Shown here: piece after piece, positions 42,875 through 52,831 of the stretch
Numbering within the stretch: the first letter of the stretch is position 1
Layout: every line of letters begins with the position of its first letter
Assembly (NCBI GenBank): GCA_013360285.1
Contig: JABWCM010000007.1
Location: 1 to 55,708, forward strand
Direction: 5' to 3'
DNA: 55,708 nt
Origin: Myxococcales bacterium
Lineage (GTDB): Bacteria; Myxococcota_A; UBA9042; JABWCM01
Translations under genes and position numbers: made by a program
The notes under the pieces: model-generated
Databases searched by the model: none
Told to the model about the DNA's origin: nothing
The model's input: only the letters and a program-made list of their open reading frames with translations

Positions 42875-45672
42875 GTGCCAGCAATCTGTTGCAACCCGAC
42901 CTAAACATTTCGAAGTCGTTATCTTATCACAAGTGGATTATCGAAGAATGTTTGGGAACCGACATCGCGATCATAATTCAATTCTCTTACCAAGGAAATG
43001 CGGCTCCGACCGATGAGGATCGACAAGACTTGGCCATAATCTGTGAAACGGTTCGCCAAGCAGCCCTTGGGGAGGATTTGGTTCGACCGATTGTCGGCAT
43101 CGTCGTTGAATCAGAAGAGACCACCCGACAGGTCTTTTCCAAGTGGGCTGCGGATCAAGATTGGCACCAGGGTCGGTTTGCGTTGTACGTGGTGAAACAA
43201 GTGGCCCTCAAGGATACAACGAATCAAAACAACATCGACAACCTGCACACCTATGCAGGACGCAAGCAGGACCTGTTGTCCCCCGATTTACCGCAACTCG
43301 CGGCGGTGGATGCCGACAAGTTGGAACTGACGGCATATTGGAATCGTATTGTCAAAAACCTTCCTCCATCAACTGACGATCTGAAGAAATTATTGGACCC
43401 GCTAAATGTGCTCTACCGCGACAATGGTGGCGGGTTCAATAAACGAGACTTACATTCGGTCGTAACAAGCTGGGCGGATGTGACAGTAGCCTTCCAACCT
43501 AACGACGATGCGGATACCACGCCAGCCGAGCCGGCCACTGGATCCCATATACTAGCGCGGGTGAATCGACTTACGGTGAAAGGTTTCCGCGGCGTTCCGC
43601 ATTCGACACCAGTAACAGTCCCCTCCAACAACGCCCCAACTTCGACCAAAACAAAACTCGGAGACATTGTGTTGATCGTGGCGGCGAACGGGTTTGGGAA
43701 AAGCACGTTGCTCGAAGCGTTGTGTATGGCATTGACCCGAGGATGTTTTTTCAAAAAGGACCAACAGGCGGCATTATTTCACCGACGCTCACAAGACAAG
43801 AGTGATCGCAGTTTCGAAATCGAAGTGGATGGTGATCGGTACCTACGCGATACGCCGTTTAGTCTCGATCCGATTACCGTTAGCCTGGAAGCCAAAGAAG
43901 CAACCGAACAAACCTTTACCTACAAGTGGACCGGTGGCCTTGTGGTCCGGGATACTTCGCTCACTCTCAATCTCCCTGGATTTCCGTCGCTGGATGCGCG
44001 GCTGGCAAGTTATTTTCAAGATCGGCTAGAAGAATTATTTGACGAAACCACAAGTGGAAAAACCCTGCGGGATATTTTGGAGCCCAATCCCCCGCAGATC
44101 GATGCGTTAGGGAAGCTGTTGGAAGTTACAATCGAAAAAATGGAGGAAAAAAAGACAAGCGAGCAAAACAAATTGAGTCAATATATCGACAACCCACAGA
44201 TCCAACGAGACTGGGAATCTTTTCTGAACGACCACCTGTGGGAACTGCTAAAAGAAGCCCACGAACTAAAACTGGATTTGCCGGTGTTCAATGTGGACTC
44301 TCCAGAAGCACAAACCCAGGACACGTCTCCCAAACCGCCGCCCATGCTGCTCGGTGCATCCATACCCGCCGATTTACCAATTCGGACAGAGGTCATGTCC
44401 GAGAAACCAAGGGAGTTTTTGCAGTTGGTGCAAAACACGGCGCAACAGATGCTCAAACAAGAGGTGGAAACGCGCTTAAAACAACAGGTTGGCGACTGGG
44501 AAACGCGAAGTGATGAACTCGAAGCGCTTCGGGCAACGTTGCGAACCAAGTTGAACGAACTGGAGACCGTCGACGTGGAAGGCCCGCTTTTGACGGCAGG
44601 AAAAAATGTTCTTGATGGAATATTGTTTCTCCATGAAAAACAGCAAACCATGGAAAAGTTTATAGCGCTGACCGCGCTGCGGCAGGCGTTAGGCGCGGTG
44701 GTAAAAGATGAAACCACAGCGGCACTCCAACCGATTAGCGCCCGCATTGACGCGCTTCGAACACTCCACAGCGAGGTGCAGCGACTGCAATGGCAGATCG
44801 AACAGATCGAATTGACCGTTCCCAAATCGGATCTGGCAATCCGCTTAAAGACGCTCATCAAAGAAGCGAAGAGTTTGGAAAACAACCACATACCATGGAT
44901 CAATGCAATTACCGCTTATGGAGTGGCGCAGCGACGAACGGAAATCGACGCTGCAATAAAGACGTGGGAATCAAAAATCCAGGCGGCCACGGATGTGCTG
45001 GACGGGATCCAAAGCCGTGGGAAGTCGTCGGATCCACCATGGTTTTCCGAATTGTATACGGCACTTAATACAGTAGCATCACGATTTCATTTTGCGGGCA
45101 AAGAGTTCTGGCCGCTAAAGGTTACAGCCACATCCGAAAATGTGGACAAAGCGATTCGATTACGTTCGGAAATCCACACCGGCGATGGCCGAGAGGTGGC
45201 GATGTTGTCCACGGGACAACGTGGTCAGTTGGGGGTCTCGTTTATGGTCGCACAAAACCAGATTATGACGGACCACATTGGCCACCGCGTTTTGCTGCTG
45301 GACGATGTAACGACCGCCTATGATCTGACCAACATCACCCGAGAAGCAGTGGTCTGGCGACAGTTGGCGTATGGCTACACCCAGGAGAAGCCGTGGCCGT
45401 CCTCGCGGCGGCAGTTGTTTATTTGCAGCCATCATGACGACATGAGTAATCATCTGATCGATTTGTTGGTCCCTCCGGAGGGCAAATCGATGACCGTGTT
45501 GCGGATCGAAGATTGGAAAGCGGACTGTGGTCCGGAGATTGCCAGATACGATGTGCAGCCGACTCGGGCTATGCCCATTCCGAAACCGGATGGCTCGCTC
45601 GATCCGAATGCCGCTGACCATGACAGAGCCCGCAAACGCATGGCTCAACACATCCGCGAGGTATTACAATGA
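42871..45672 (+). CDS. SMC/Rad50-like ATPase coupled to the cmr operon
   Basis: The 933-residue protein has an N-terminal domain of about 240 residues that I do not recognise, then an ABC-type ATPase split by helices: Walker A AANGFGKST at 271-279, a helical/coiled-coil middle (about 480-740), signature LSTGQRGQ at 779, Walker B VLLLDDV with D811-D812, and an H-loop ICSHHD near 854. This is the Rad50/SMC/RecF pattern. The catalytic Glu after Walker B is Asp. It overlaps the SIR2-like gene and cmr1 by ATGA at each end. Such ATPases sense DNA ends or large complexes and often gate an effector. Here the SIR2-like protein is the natural partner, which is inference. Confidence 0.82.
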   Translation: MSASNLLQPDLNISKSLSYHKWIIEECLGTDIAIIIQFSYQGNAAPTDEDRQDLAIICETVRQAALGEDLVRPIVGIVVESEETTRQVFSKWAADQDWHQGRFALYVVKQVALKDTTNQNNIDNLHTYAGRKQDLLSPDLPQLAAVDADKLELTAYWNRIVKNLPPSTDDLKKLLDPLNVLYRDNGGGFNKRDLHSVVTSWADVTVAFQPNDDADTTPAEPATGSHILARVNRLTVKGFRGVPHSTPVTVPSNNAPTSTKTKLGDIVLIVAANGFGKSTLLEALCMALTRGCFFKKDQQAALFHRRSQDKSDRSFEIEVDGDRYLRDTPFSLDPITVSLEAKEATEQTFTYKWTGGLVVRDTSLTLNLPGFPSLDARLASYFQDRLEELFDETTSGKTLRDILEPNPPQIDALGKLLEVTIEKMEEKKTSEQNKLSQYIDNPQIQRDWESFLNDHLWELLKEAHELKLDLPVFNVDSPEAQTQDTSPKPPPMLLGASIPADLPIRTEVMSEKPREFLQLVQNTAQQMLKQEVETRLKQQVGDWETRSDELEALRATLRTKLNELETVDVEGPLLTAGKNVLDGILFLHEKQQTMEKFIALTALRQALGAVVKDETTAALQPISARIDALRTLHSEVQRLQWQIEQIELTVPKSDLAIRLKTLIKEAKSLENNHIPWINAITAYGVAQRRTEIDAAIKTWESKIQAATDVLDGIQSRGKSSDPPWFSELYTALNTVASRFHFAGKEFWPLKVTATSENVDKAIRLRSEIHTGDGREVAMLSTGQRGQLGVSFMVAQNQIMTDHIGHRVLLLDDVTTAYDLTNITREAVVWRQLAYGYTQEKPWPSSRRQLFICSHHDDMSNHLIDLLVPPEGKSMTVLRIEDWKADCGPEIARYDVQPTRAMPIPKPDGSLDPNAADHDRARKRMAQHIREVLQ

Positions 45673-46874
45673 AACTATGGGCGCTCAACGTTCAATTTAG
45701 GGTCCTTTCGCCTTTGTTTTTGGGAGGGGCCGACCAGGCGGCTGAGTTGCGGGAACCTTCGTTGCGGGGGATGTTGCGGTTTTGGTTTCGGGCTGTTGAC
45801 CCTGACTTTCGTCTTAGCGAATCGATGGTGTTTGGCGGTGTCGACGACGATGGTGACGGGCGGCAGTCCGCCGTGTGGACCCGATTCGACCCGTTGCCGC
45901 AGTCGCCCAAAACCATCACTTGGCGGGACATCCCCAAGGATCGGTTTACCGAAGGGTCGGGAAAGATGGCTCGTAATGGGTTGGTTTATCTTGGGTTTCC
46001 TTTGGGAATGCGGGGGAACGAAGGGCGCACGGCTATTGCTCCCGGTACCGAATTTAACTTACGCATCACGTTTGCTCTTCGGTCGGACCGGTTTACCCGC
46101 CGCCATTTCCGAGGGGTGTTGGCGGCATTGTGGGCGTTTGGGCATTTGGGTGGGTGGGGAATGCGGTCGCGGCGGGGGTTTGGGTCGACGCAACTGGTTT
46201 CTTGGGGGGTGGTTCCGGGTCGGGTTGTGCCTGCCGAACATCAGGAGTGGTTGGCGGATCTGAAAACGTTGCCGTTGTTAGGGGCCGTGACTTCGGCCAA
46301 CGAATGGGCGGGTGCGGTTGGGAACACCTTGGATGTTTTTGACGACTGGTTGGGTGGGTGGCCAAACGCCCCCGATGATCGGCACAAACGGTGGTTTCAT
46401 CCGCATTTGGGAGAAACATTTCGGGTCAAGGTGGACGGGCAGGGGTTTCGGTCCTGGGAAGAAGCGCTCAACCGTGGGGGTCGGTTGATGCAGGATTTTC
46501 GGGTGCTGTTGCAACCCGATTATCAAAGTGTCAAAGACCACGTGGTGTATGAAATGCGCACCGGCGGTGCTCCGCTGCGTCAAACTCCTACCCGCGCTGC
46601 GTTTGGATTGCCGTTGACTTTTCGGTATTCGTCGGTGCCGGGGGGGCGGGCGGTGATGTTCGTGCCGTTTTTGCAAAACACCCCGACGGACCGCCACGCT
46701 AGCCCACTGTTGTTGCGCATTATCATGATCGGCGGGCGATATCACGCGGCGTTTATTCGGTTGGTTGCACCCATGCCGGGGACCTTTCCCGCAGCACAGG
46801 TATCGCGGACCCACCGGGCGCTGGCGGCGCCTTCTGTAGATGTAATCGACACTTTTCTTAACACCATTCGGTAA
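45669..46874 (+). CDS. cmr1: Type III-B CRISPR protein Cmr1
   Basis: The 401-residue protein begins VQFRVLSPLFLGGADQAAEL and continues REPSLRGMLRFWFRAV, the conserved opening of Cmr1, a protein with RAMP/RRM folds. HLGGWGMRSRRGFGS is the glycine-rich RAMP loop. Cmr1 caps the 3' crRNA end of the Cmr complex next to Cmr6 and helps bind target RNA. The start overlaps the ATPase stop as ATGA, which ties the cmr genes to the two upstream genes. The next gene follows after 11 bases. Confidence 0.93.
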   Translation: MKLWALNVQFRVLSPLFLGGADQAAELREPSLRGMLRFWFRAVDPDFRLSESMVFGGVDDDGDGRQSAVWTRFDPLPQSPKTITWRDIPKDRFTEGSGKMARNGLVYLGFPLGMRGNEGRTAIAPGTEFNLRITFALRSDRFTRRHFRGVLAALWAFGHLGGWGMRSRRGFGSTQLVSWGVVPGRVVPAEHQEWLADLKTLPLLGAVTSANEWAGAVGNTLDVFDDWLGGWPNAPDDRHKRWFHPHLGETFRVKVDGQGFRSWEEALNRGGRLMQDFRVLLQPDYQSVKDHVVYEMRTGGAPLRQTPTRAAFGLPLTFRYSSVPGGRAVMFVPFLQNTPTDRHASPLLLRIIMIGGRYHAAFIRLVAPMPGTFPAAQVSRTHRALAAPSVDVIDTFLNTIR

Positions 46875-46885
46875 GACCCAACACC

Positions 46886-49800
46886 ATGGACAAAAAAACC
46901 CTGTTTCAAAATAAGATCCGCCAGTGGTTACACGATCCGCCCAACAAAGCTTATGCGTTAACTTACTTTGGTGGGCACAAAAAAGTGGCGATTTCATTGC
47001 GGGAAGTGATGACCGATGGTAGCGGAACGTCACCGGACGAATTGACCGGAGCGGAACCGCGGCCTGATCGTATCGACGCGGGTGCAAATCGGCCCGTGGT
47101 GGATGTGCCGGGGATGTTTCGGGTGATGCGGATGGACCGGCTCGGGTTGGTCACGCATCCGTTGGCTCCGGGCGCCCGGCTTTCGATCATGCACTCCGGG
47201 GCTATGGGTCCGCCCGATCCCGATACGATCCGCGACACCAAGCAGACGCAAGAACAGGCGGTAACACAGTTTGGATTGAAGCCGGGGGATTGGGACAACG
47301 AAGGGGCATTGTACAATCTGCATGGAACGTTGTGGCGTAAAATGGTCCACGAGTTGTCTCGTGTTCAGCAAAACAAAGGAAATTCGCCTATAAGTGCCGC
47401 CACCGAAGACGTGTTGTGGGCGTTTTTGCCTTCGGATACACGGTGTCCCGATGTGTCGATTTGGGATCATTTGCGGGTGTCTACCGCCGCGGCCTTTGTC
47501 AGCGGCAAAATCGGCAAAAAAGCCGTGGAGCCGCCTGCCGAAGAAACCCCATGTTTGTTTCGTTTTCAGGTGCGGTCCCCCGGCCGCTGGATCGAACAGG
47601 CGCGGACCGGGCGGGATTTGTGGGTCACTTCGTTTTTGATTTCCGAATTGGCGTTTGCGGCGATGGAACCGATTGTGGAGGTTTATGGACCCGATGCGAT
47701 TTTGTATCCCGACCTGCGCGGAAATGCTCGAATGGACCGGTGGTTGTGGGAAAAGGGTCACAAAACCTGGTTGCCTGAGTTTCGGGAGAACATCAAAACC
47801 TTTGCCGCATTGATTCCCAACAGTTTTGTGGCGCTGATTCCCCAGGGAAAAGAACCAACCGACCCGAAAAATGACCTGCTGTTTGTAAAAACTTTGGGTG
47901 AACAGTGCGAAAAGGCGTTGAAAAAGCGGTGGAAATCGCTGAGCGATACCGTGCTGGACTACTTACAAACCGAGTGGCAAAAGAAAGGCGGGGGCAATTG
48001 GACGCCGATTTGGGACCGGCAGTTAAAAAATCCACCGCAGGCGTCGTGGGTGTGTGTCCCGTGGATGATGCCGGAACGGTTGGATCCGGCTCAACTGGGG
48101 GATTTGGGCGACAAAACCAAACCACGTCCCCTTCTGCCGTTTCAGGATCAGACACGGGTGTTTTCGGTTCCAACGGAGACGCGCGAAGTGTTGGAACAAC
48201 GGGCGGCGCGATTGAGGGATTGGATCGGTGACGAAACGTGGGCCAACAGCGAAAGCGCTCGCGACGTGTTTTTGCGTGTCAATTTGCCGCTGCTGCAAAA
48301 TGAACGGGGGTTTGATTATGCGTATCACCACGAAATGTTGGGGCGACTGCATGAAATCCGCAACCGGTCTCAACGGTTTGAAGGGACGGTGGAAAAAGGT
48401 GAAAAGTGTACCCAATGTGGTCAGCTCGAAGCGTTGTATGATCTGAATTCGGCGACCAAAGGAACAGGGTCGGGGGACAGCCACCGCCAAGTGGTGCGCG
48501 GTTTTTGGGCAAAGGTGGACGATGAAGATCAGGGGAAAACGCGGTTGTGTGGGCGCTGTGCTTTTGTGAAATATCTGATCCCCGCGGGTGGCGAAACGTT
48601 GGGAATCAACACGATTTGGGGTGGCGACGAACGGAAGGCCGATAAAGATGGCAAGGTCCGGGTGCCGTTTCCGTCGACGGCAGCCATCGCCGCGCAGGAT
48701 ACATTGGTAGCCTTGGCGAAGTCACAGGACCGGGCTGTTTTACAGGCGGTTCGGAAATTGGTTTCCGCGGCACAACGTGCCGATCGCCCCCAAACCCAGT
48801 TTCCCCGATCGTTGCGGCGGCTTCAGGAAGCAGACCAGGCTACGAATGATCCCACGATGCAGGAGTTGTTCAAATACGACGCCCAAATCCTGTTTCCGGA
48901 AACGATCACGCAAAAAAACGAAGATAAACTGCGGGCTGCATCCAAAGAACTTCGCGACGCCATGAAAAAAGCCAACCTCCCCAAACCCAACACCCACATC
49001 GCCGTGGTGCGAATGGATGGGGACAGCCTTGGTAAGTTGTTGGCGGGTCACCCCGGTGCTATGAAAATCGCCTGGAGAGACGTACTCAATCCGCAATTGG
49101 TGGCATGGATCGAACAATTCCACCGAACCAAAAAACTGCCGCCGGAGGACCAGAAGTCATTCCAACCGTGGATCGAAAAATTGGTCGGCGCGGGTTGGGA
49201 AACGTTGCTCGACCGAACGAGGATGATGGGGCCGTCGTTGCACGCGTTTATCAGCCGGGTGCTTGCGGAATTTGGCCATTCGATTGTCCCCTGGGTCACG
49301 GAAGCGGAGTTTGGGGGGCGATTGATTTATTCGGGCGGGGATGACCTGCTGGCGATTTTGCCGGCGGATCAAACCTTGGCTTATGTGACGCGGATACAAC
49401 AACTTTATCGGGCGCCGTGGATCGTCGATACCCAACCCGATACCGACGCCTGGGGATGGCGTAAACAGGGTGGGAGCATCATGTCCGCTGAATCTGCCCG
49501 GCAGCGGTATTTGATCCCCACGATCGACCGGGGAAAACCGTTGGCATTGCCGATCTCGGAAGTGTTGCGCCATCCCACCGATGGTCCGGGTTCGGAGCTG
49601 TTGCCCTCGCCACAACGGGGCCGGGTGATCCCGATGATGGGGCCTAACCAAACATTGTCGGCATCGATTGTTTACGGCCATTTTAAGACCGACATGGCCC
49701 AACTGTTGCGGGAAGGTAAACGGATGTTGGACCAGGACGCCAAAGATGTCGAAGGCAAAGGGGCGTTGGCGATTGCCCTCCATTCGCGGTCGGGGATCAA

Positions 49801-50176
49801 AGCCCGTATGGTGGGGCGATTTGGTGATGTGGCGGACTATCACCATCTCACCGAAGTGTTGGGGCGGGTCATCCGTGGTTTTGCCACAGACAACCTTGCG
49901 GGGCGGCTGCCCTATAAACTGCATACGTTGTCGGAGTTTGCCAAAGTTTCTATGGGTGAAGGCCGCGCCGAAGGGCAACCGGTTGCGGGCGGGTTGTTTC
50001 CGTACCGAAAGATCCCCAACCCACGGGTTTTGGTTGGATTTGCCGAAGGGGAAGTCAAAGACCGGGAGTTGTTACAAGATGTGCTCACCCTGTGGGAGTT
50101 GGGTTTTGCTTGGGGGGACTCACCGGTGGGACCGCTTAAACTGTGCCGCAGCCTGGCCTCCTTAGGAGGGGATTAA
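46886..50176 (+). CDS. cas10: Cas10/Cmr2, large subunit with GGDD cyclase motif
   Basis: The 1096-residue protein has the Cmr2 N-terminus with WLHDPPNKA (H16-D17, the reduced HD motif of type III-B). A zinc finger follows (CTQC 508-511, CGRC 555-558). The first palm domain has IAVVRMDGDSLGKLLAG and the second FGGRLIYSGGDDLLAILP with GGDD at 817-820. Cas10 enzymes with an intact GGDD convert ATP into cyclic oligoadenylates when the complex binds target RNA. The intact motif, together with a SAVED-domain effector in the same operon, strongly implies second-messenger signalling. Whether the HD domain cuts DNA cannot be judged. The weak ribosome site suggests coupling to cmr1. Confidence 0.95.
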   Translation: MDKKTLFQNKIRQWLHDPPNKAYALTYFGGHKKVAISLREVMTDGSGTSPDELTGAEPRPDRIDAGANRPVVDVPGMFRVMRMDRLGLVTHPLAPGARLSIMHSGAMGPPDPDTIRDTKQTQEQAVTQFGLKPGDWDNEGALYNLHGTLWRKMVHELSRVQQNKGNSPISAATEDVLWAFLPSDTRCPDVSIWDHLRVSTAAAFVSGKIGKKAVEPPAEETPCLFRFQVRSPGRWIEQARTGRDLWVTSFLISELAFAAMEPIVEVYGPDAILYPDLRGNARMDRWLWEKGHKTWLPEFRENIKTFAALIPNSFVALIPQGKEPTDPKNDLLFVKTLGEQCEKALKKRWKSLSDTVLDYLQTEWQKKGGGNWTPIWDRQLKNPPQASWVCVPWMMPERLDPAQLGDLGDKTKPRPLLPFQDQTRVFSVPTETREVLEQRAARLRDWIGDETWANSESARDVFLRVNLPLLQNERGFDYAYHHEMLGRLHEIRNRSQRFEGTVEKGEKCTQCGQLEALYDLNSATKGTGSGDSHRQVVRGFWAKVDDEDQGKTRLCGRCAFVKYLIPAGGETLGINTIWGGDERKADKDGKVRVPFPSTAAIAAQDTLVALAKSQDRAVLQAVRKLVSAAQRADRPQTQFPRSLRRLQEADQATNDPTMQELFKYDAQILFPETITQKNEDKLRAASKELRDAMKKANLPKPNTHIAVVRMDGDSLGKLLAGHPGAMKIAWRDVLNPQLVAWIEQFHRTKKLPPEDQKSFQPWIEKLVGAGWETLLDRTRMMGPSLHAFISRVLAEFGHSIVPWVTEAEFGGRLIYSGGDDLLAILPADQTLAYVTRIQQLYRAPWIVDTQPDTDAWGWRKQGGSIMSAESARQRYLIPTIDRGKPLALPISEVLRHPTDGPGSELLPSPQRGRVIPMMGPNQTLSASIVYGHFKTDMAQLLREGKRMLDQDAKDVEGKGALAIALHSRSGIKARMVGRFGDVADYHHLTEVLGRVIRGFATDNLAGRLPYKLHTLSEFAKVSMGEGRAEGQPVAGGLFPYRKIPNPRVLVGFAEGEVKDRELLQDVLTLWELGFAWGDSPVGPLKLCRSLASLGGD

Positions 50177-50180
50177 ACCT

Positions 50181-51485
50181 ATGATGATTCGCAAAAACAT
50201 TTTGTTACGTCCTTTGGATTCTGTTCATTGGGGGCCACCCCAAACCAATCAAGCCGGGGATACCCATTACGTAAGGTGTGAGTTTCCGCCGACAGGGAGA
50301 ACGATTCAAGGATTGTTACGAACTCGCCTGCTGCAAGCGGCCGACCCCAAGGTGGCGCTGGGGCCTGGGGCGGACCAGGTTACCATCGCGGCGTTGGTGG
50401 GGCCTCCGGATTCTTTGCTGGATGGCTGGTCGGTCACCGGACCGTTTCCGGTGGGGTGGGACCCCGTACTTCCCGAAGACAAAAGATACCCAGAACCCTA
50501 TTTTCCTGTGCCTGCTTTTGTGGCGATTGAACCAACAGACGAAAAAAACAAAGGTCGATGTGTAGGCCGGGCGCGAAAAATCCAATCGGCACATCGGTCT
50601 TGGGATAGTCTTGGGCTGTCGTCGAACGCGGAGTCACCTGCTGCTTTGTATGGATTCCCTCGGGGTGATAAAAACAAAGCGGGGGGATTGTGGTGGGTTC
50701 GGGGTTCCGACTTTGCTCAGCTAATGCTCAATACGATTTCCTTTGGGTTTACCACGCGGGACGTGACGGCGTGGCGGGCTCTGCCCCCATTTGTGCGCGG
50801 TGAGCAGCAGACCGGAATTGAGGTGGACGACGACAAGGGAATCGCCAAAGACGAAATGTTGTACACCTTACAGCGGCTGCGGTTTGCGCCGGGTACGGGG
50901 TTGTGGTGTTCTTTTGTTGGCGATGTGAAAACGCCGCTACAACCGGGGGCGCTCACGACAGGAGCGGGGTCCATGGGGCGGAAAAGTGGGGCGGTGGCGT
51001 TGGAGGAAGCGAAGCCGTGGTCGCAGGGGATTGTGGATTATTTGAATGGGTCATGGATTGAGCCGTGGGTGACCGAACAAGCCAAAACCGGTGACACGTT
51101 ACGACTGTGGATGGTGTTGGTCACGCCGGGGGAATTGTCGACAAAGACGGAATCACCGGTGGATCTGGCCGTGGCAAACCATGGAGGCGCCCGAATTCGG
51201 GTCCATCATGAAGGGATGTTGTGCGGCCCACGGTGGATCGGTGGTTTTGATTGGGCCAAAAAAACGCCTCGGGAAAACCGTTGTTTTGCCGATGTTGGAA
51301 CGGCGTTTCCGGTGGAGATAGTTGGGGGTGACGTTGCCGACAGAGTATTGTTGATCCAACAACTCCATCACCATGCCGTCGTGGGACAAAAAGCAGATAC
51401 CCAAATGGGGTTTGGCCATGTGTTATTGGGACCAATGGATGATGACACGGTCGAACATAAAAAAGATAACAACAAAACGAGGTAA
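50181..51485 (+). CDS. cmr3: Type III-B CRISPR protein Cmr3
   Basis: The 434-residue protein has the Cmr3 pattern: an N-terminal PLDSVHWGPPQTNQAGDTHY, FPPTGRTIQGLLRTRLLQA (the RAMP Phe-Pro-Pro loop), RGEQQTGIEVDDDKGIAKDE followed by MLYTLQRLRF, and GAGSMGRKSGAV in the place of the usual glycine-rich loop. Cmr3 binds the 5' tag of the crRNA and sits beside Cas10 at the base of the complex. AGGAGGGG precedes the ATG and lies across the cas10 stop. Spacing of a few bases on both sides fits a single transcript. Confidence 0.92.
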   Translation: MMIRKNILLRPLDSVHWGPPQTNQAGDTHYVRCEFPPTGRTIQGLLRTRLLQAADPKVALGPGADQVTIAALVGPPDSLLDGWSVTGPFPVGWDPVLPEDKRYPEPYFPVPAFVAIEPTDEKNKGRCVGRARKIQSAHRSWDSLGLSSNAESPAALYGFPRGDKNKAGGLWWVRGSDFAQLMLNTISFGFTTRDVTAWRALPPFVRGEQQTGIEVDDDKGIAKDEMLYTLQRLRFAPGTGLWCSFVGDVKTPLQPGALTTGAGSMGRKSGAVALEEAKPWSQGIVDYLNGSWIEPWVTEQAKTGDTLRLWMVLVTPGELSTKTESPVDLAVANHGGARIRVHHEGMLCGPRWIGGFDWAKKTPRENRCFADVGTAFPVEIVGGDVADRVLLIQQLHHHAVVGQKADTQMGFGHVLLGPMDDDTVEHKKDNNKTR

Positions 51486-51489
51486 GTGA

Positions 51490-52443
51490 ATGGCAGCACC
51501 AGCAAACACAACCGGCGGAACGGGGATTGTCCTCGCGTCGATTTATACGTTGAGCCCTTTACATTGTGGGTCGGGCCAACCCGATGACGTGGTGGATTTG
51601 CCGATTTTTCGGGAACGGCACACGGGGTATCCGGTGATTCCGGGGACCAGCATCAAGGGGGTGGCGCGGGATGCGTTGGAAAAGGTGGACGGAAAAGAGT
51701 CAACGTTGGTCAAGAACTTGTTTGGCCCGGAAGGTGAAAAGGAACTCGAAGCGGGCACAGTGATTTTCGGCGAAGCCCGGATGTTGTTGATCGCGGTTCC
51801 AGCTTTACATGAACCGTATGTGTACATCACCAGTCGGGAGGTGCTGCATAACTTTCAACGGGACCTACGCGCGCTGGGTGTGACCGCTGATTTTTCTTTG
51901 GAAAGTGAATTGGCGGCGCTGGAATCTGAAGGTGTTTTGATCGCCGCGTCCACGGTGCCCAAGGGGGGGCTCGGGTTGGATGACGGCGGTTATGCTCCGG
52001 CCAAAGTGAAAACCAGCGCTGCCGCGAAAACCTTGGCGATTAAGTTAGCGACGTTATTACCCAACACCGAAACGGACACCCAGAAGCGGATCGAACAACG
52101 ATTGGTCATTGTCGACACGCGCGACTTTTCTCACTACGCCAAGACCGCTACACAAGTAACGGCGCGGATCAAACTCAACGACAACAAAACCACCGGGAGC
52201 GGAGAACATGACGGCAGCGGTGGGGGAAACCTGTGGTACGAAGAAGCGGTTCCCCCCGAATCGTTGTTTGTTTGTTTTGTGCGACCACGTGCGGACAGTT
52301 CCCTGATTAGCAAGTGGCCGTGGGGTGTCAGTGACACATCATGGGTCACCCAAATCGGCGGCAACGAAACGGTGGGCCAAGGGTTGTGTTTGTGGACCAC
52401 GGTGGTCGGTTTTCCCAAATCCCAAAACGGAGCCAAGTCATGA
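51490..52443 (+). CDS. cmr4: Type III-B CRISPR backbone RNase Cmr4
   Basis: The 317-residue protein opens YTLSPLHCGSGQPDDVVDLP followed by IFRERHTGYPVIPGTSIKG, the Cmr4 signature. D36 in VVDLPIFRE corresponds to the catalytic Asp of Cmr4 that cuts target RNA at 6-nt steps in known complexes. The C-terminal IGGNETVGQGL is the glycine-rich RAMP loop. Several copies form the filament along the crRNA. GAGG lies upstream. The stop overlaps the cmr5 start as ATGA. All catalytic features look intact, so target-RNA cleavage is expected. Confidence 0.94.
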   Translation: MAAPANTTGGTGIVLASIYTLSPLHCGSGQPDDVVDLPIFRERHTGYPVIPGTSIKGVARDALEKVDGKESTLVKNLFGPEGEKELEAGTVIFGEARMLLIAVPALHEPYVYITSREVLHNFQRDLRALGVTADFSLESELAALESEGVLIAASTVPKGGLGLDDGGYAPAKVKTSAAAKTLAIKLATLLPNTETDTQKRIEQRLVIVDTRDFSHYAKTATQVTARIKLNDNKTTGSGEHDGSGGGNLWYEEAVPPESLFVCFVRPRADSSLISKWPWGVSDTSWVTQIGGNETVGQGLCLWTTVVGFPKSQNGAKS

Positions 52444-52823
52444 TGGAACAACGAAACCGGGCTGCATATGGCCAAGTCCGTGGTTGGATGGGGGGGAATA
52501 TGGCGGATTCGATATTGTCGATATGCCACTCATTGCCGTTGGAGTTGCGCACCCTGGGACTCGCCCAAAGCGTGGCCACGTTGATGGCTACAAGTTCCGC
52601 CGGATTCCAAGTCGCCAACGCCATCGCCGAATGGTTGTTGGGATCCTATGGAGAACGGTGGCGTGAGGGCAAAATCAACCGAGCCGATGCCAAACTGCTG
52701 CTCGACGAAATCACGAAGTTGGATGCGGAAACGTTAAACGCCGTCACCGCGGAAGCCATCCGATTCGCCGCAGCGTTGAAAACCTTTGCCAAAGCCTTGT
52801 TGCCCAAATCGCAGCGACCATAG
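52440..52823 (+). CDS. cmr5: Type III-B CRISPR small subunit Cmr5
   Basis: The 127-residue all-helical protein sits in the canonical Cmr5 position. MEQRNRAAYGQVRGW at the start and SAGFQVANAIAEWLLG in the middle fit the family, which stacks along the Cmr4 filament. I chose ATG 52440, which overlaps the cmr4 stop; the frame is open about 100 bases further upstream inside cmr4. The cmr5 stop overlaps the ribosome site (AGGAGG) of the next gene. Confidence 0.88.
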   Translation: MMEQRNRAAYGQVRGWMGGNMADSILSICHSLPLELRTLGLAQSVATLMATSSAGFQVANAIAEWLLGSYGERWREGKINRADAKLLLDEITKLDAETLNAVTAEAIRFAAALKTFAKALLPKSQRP

Positions 52824-52831
52824 GAGGAGTT

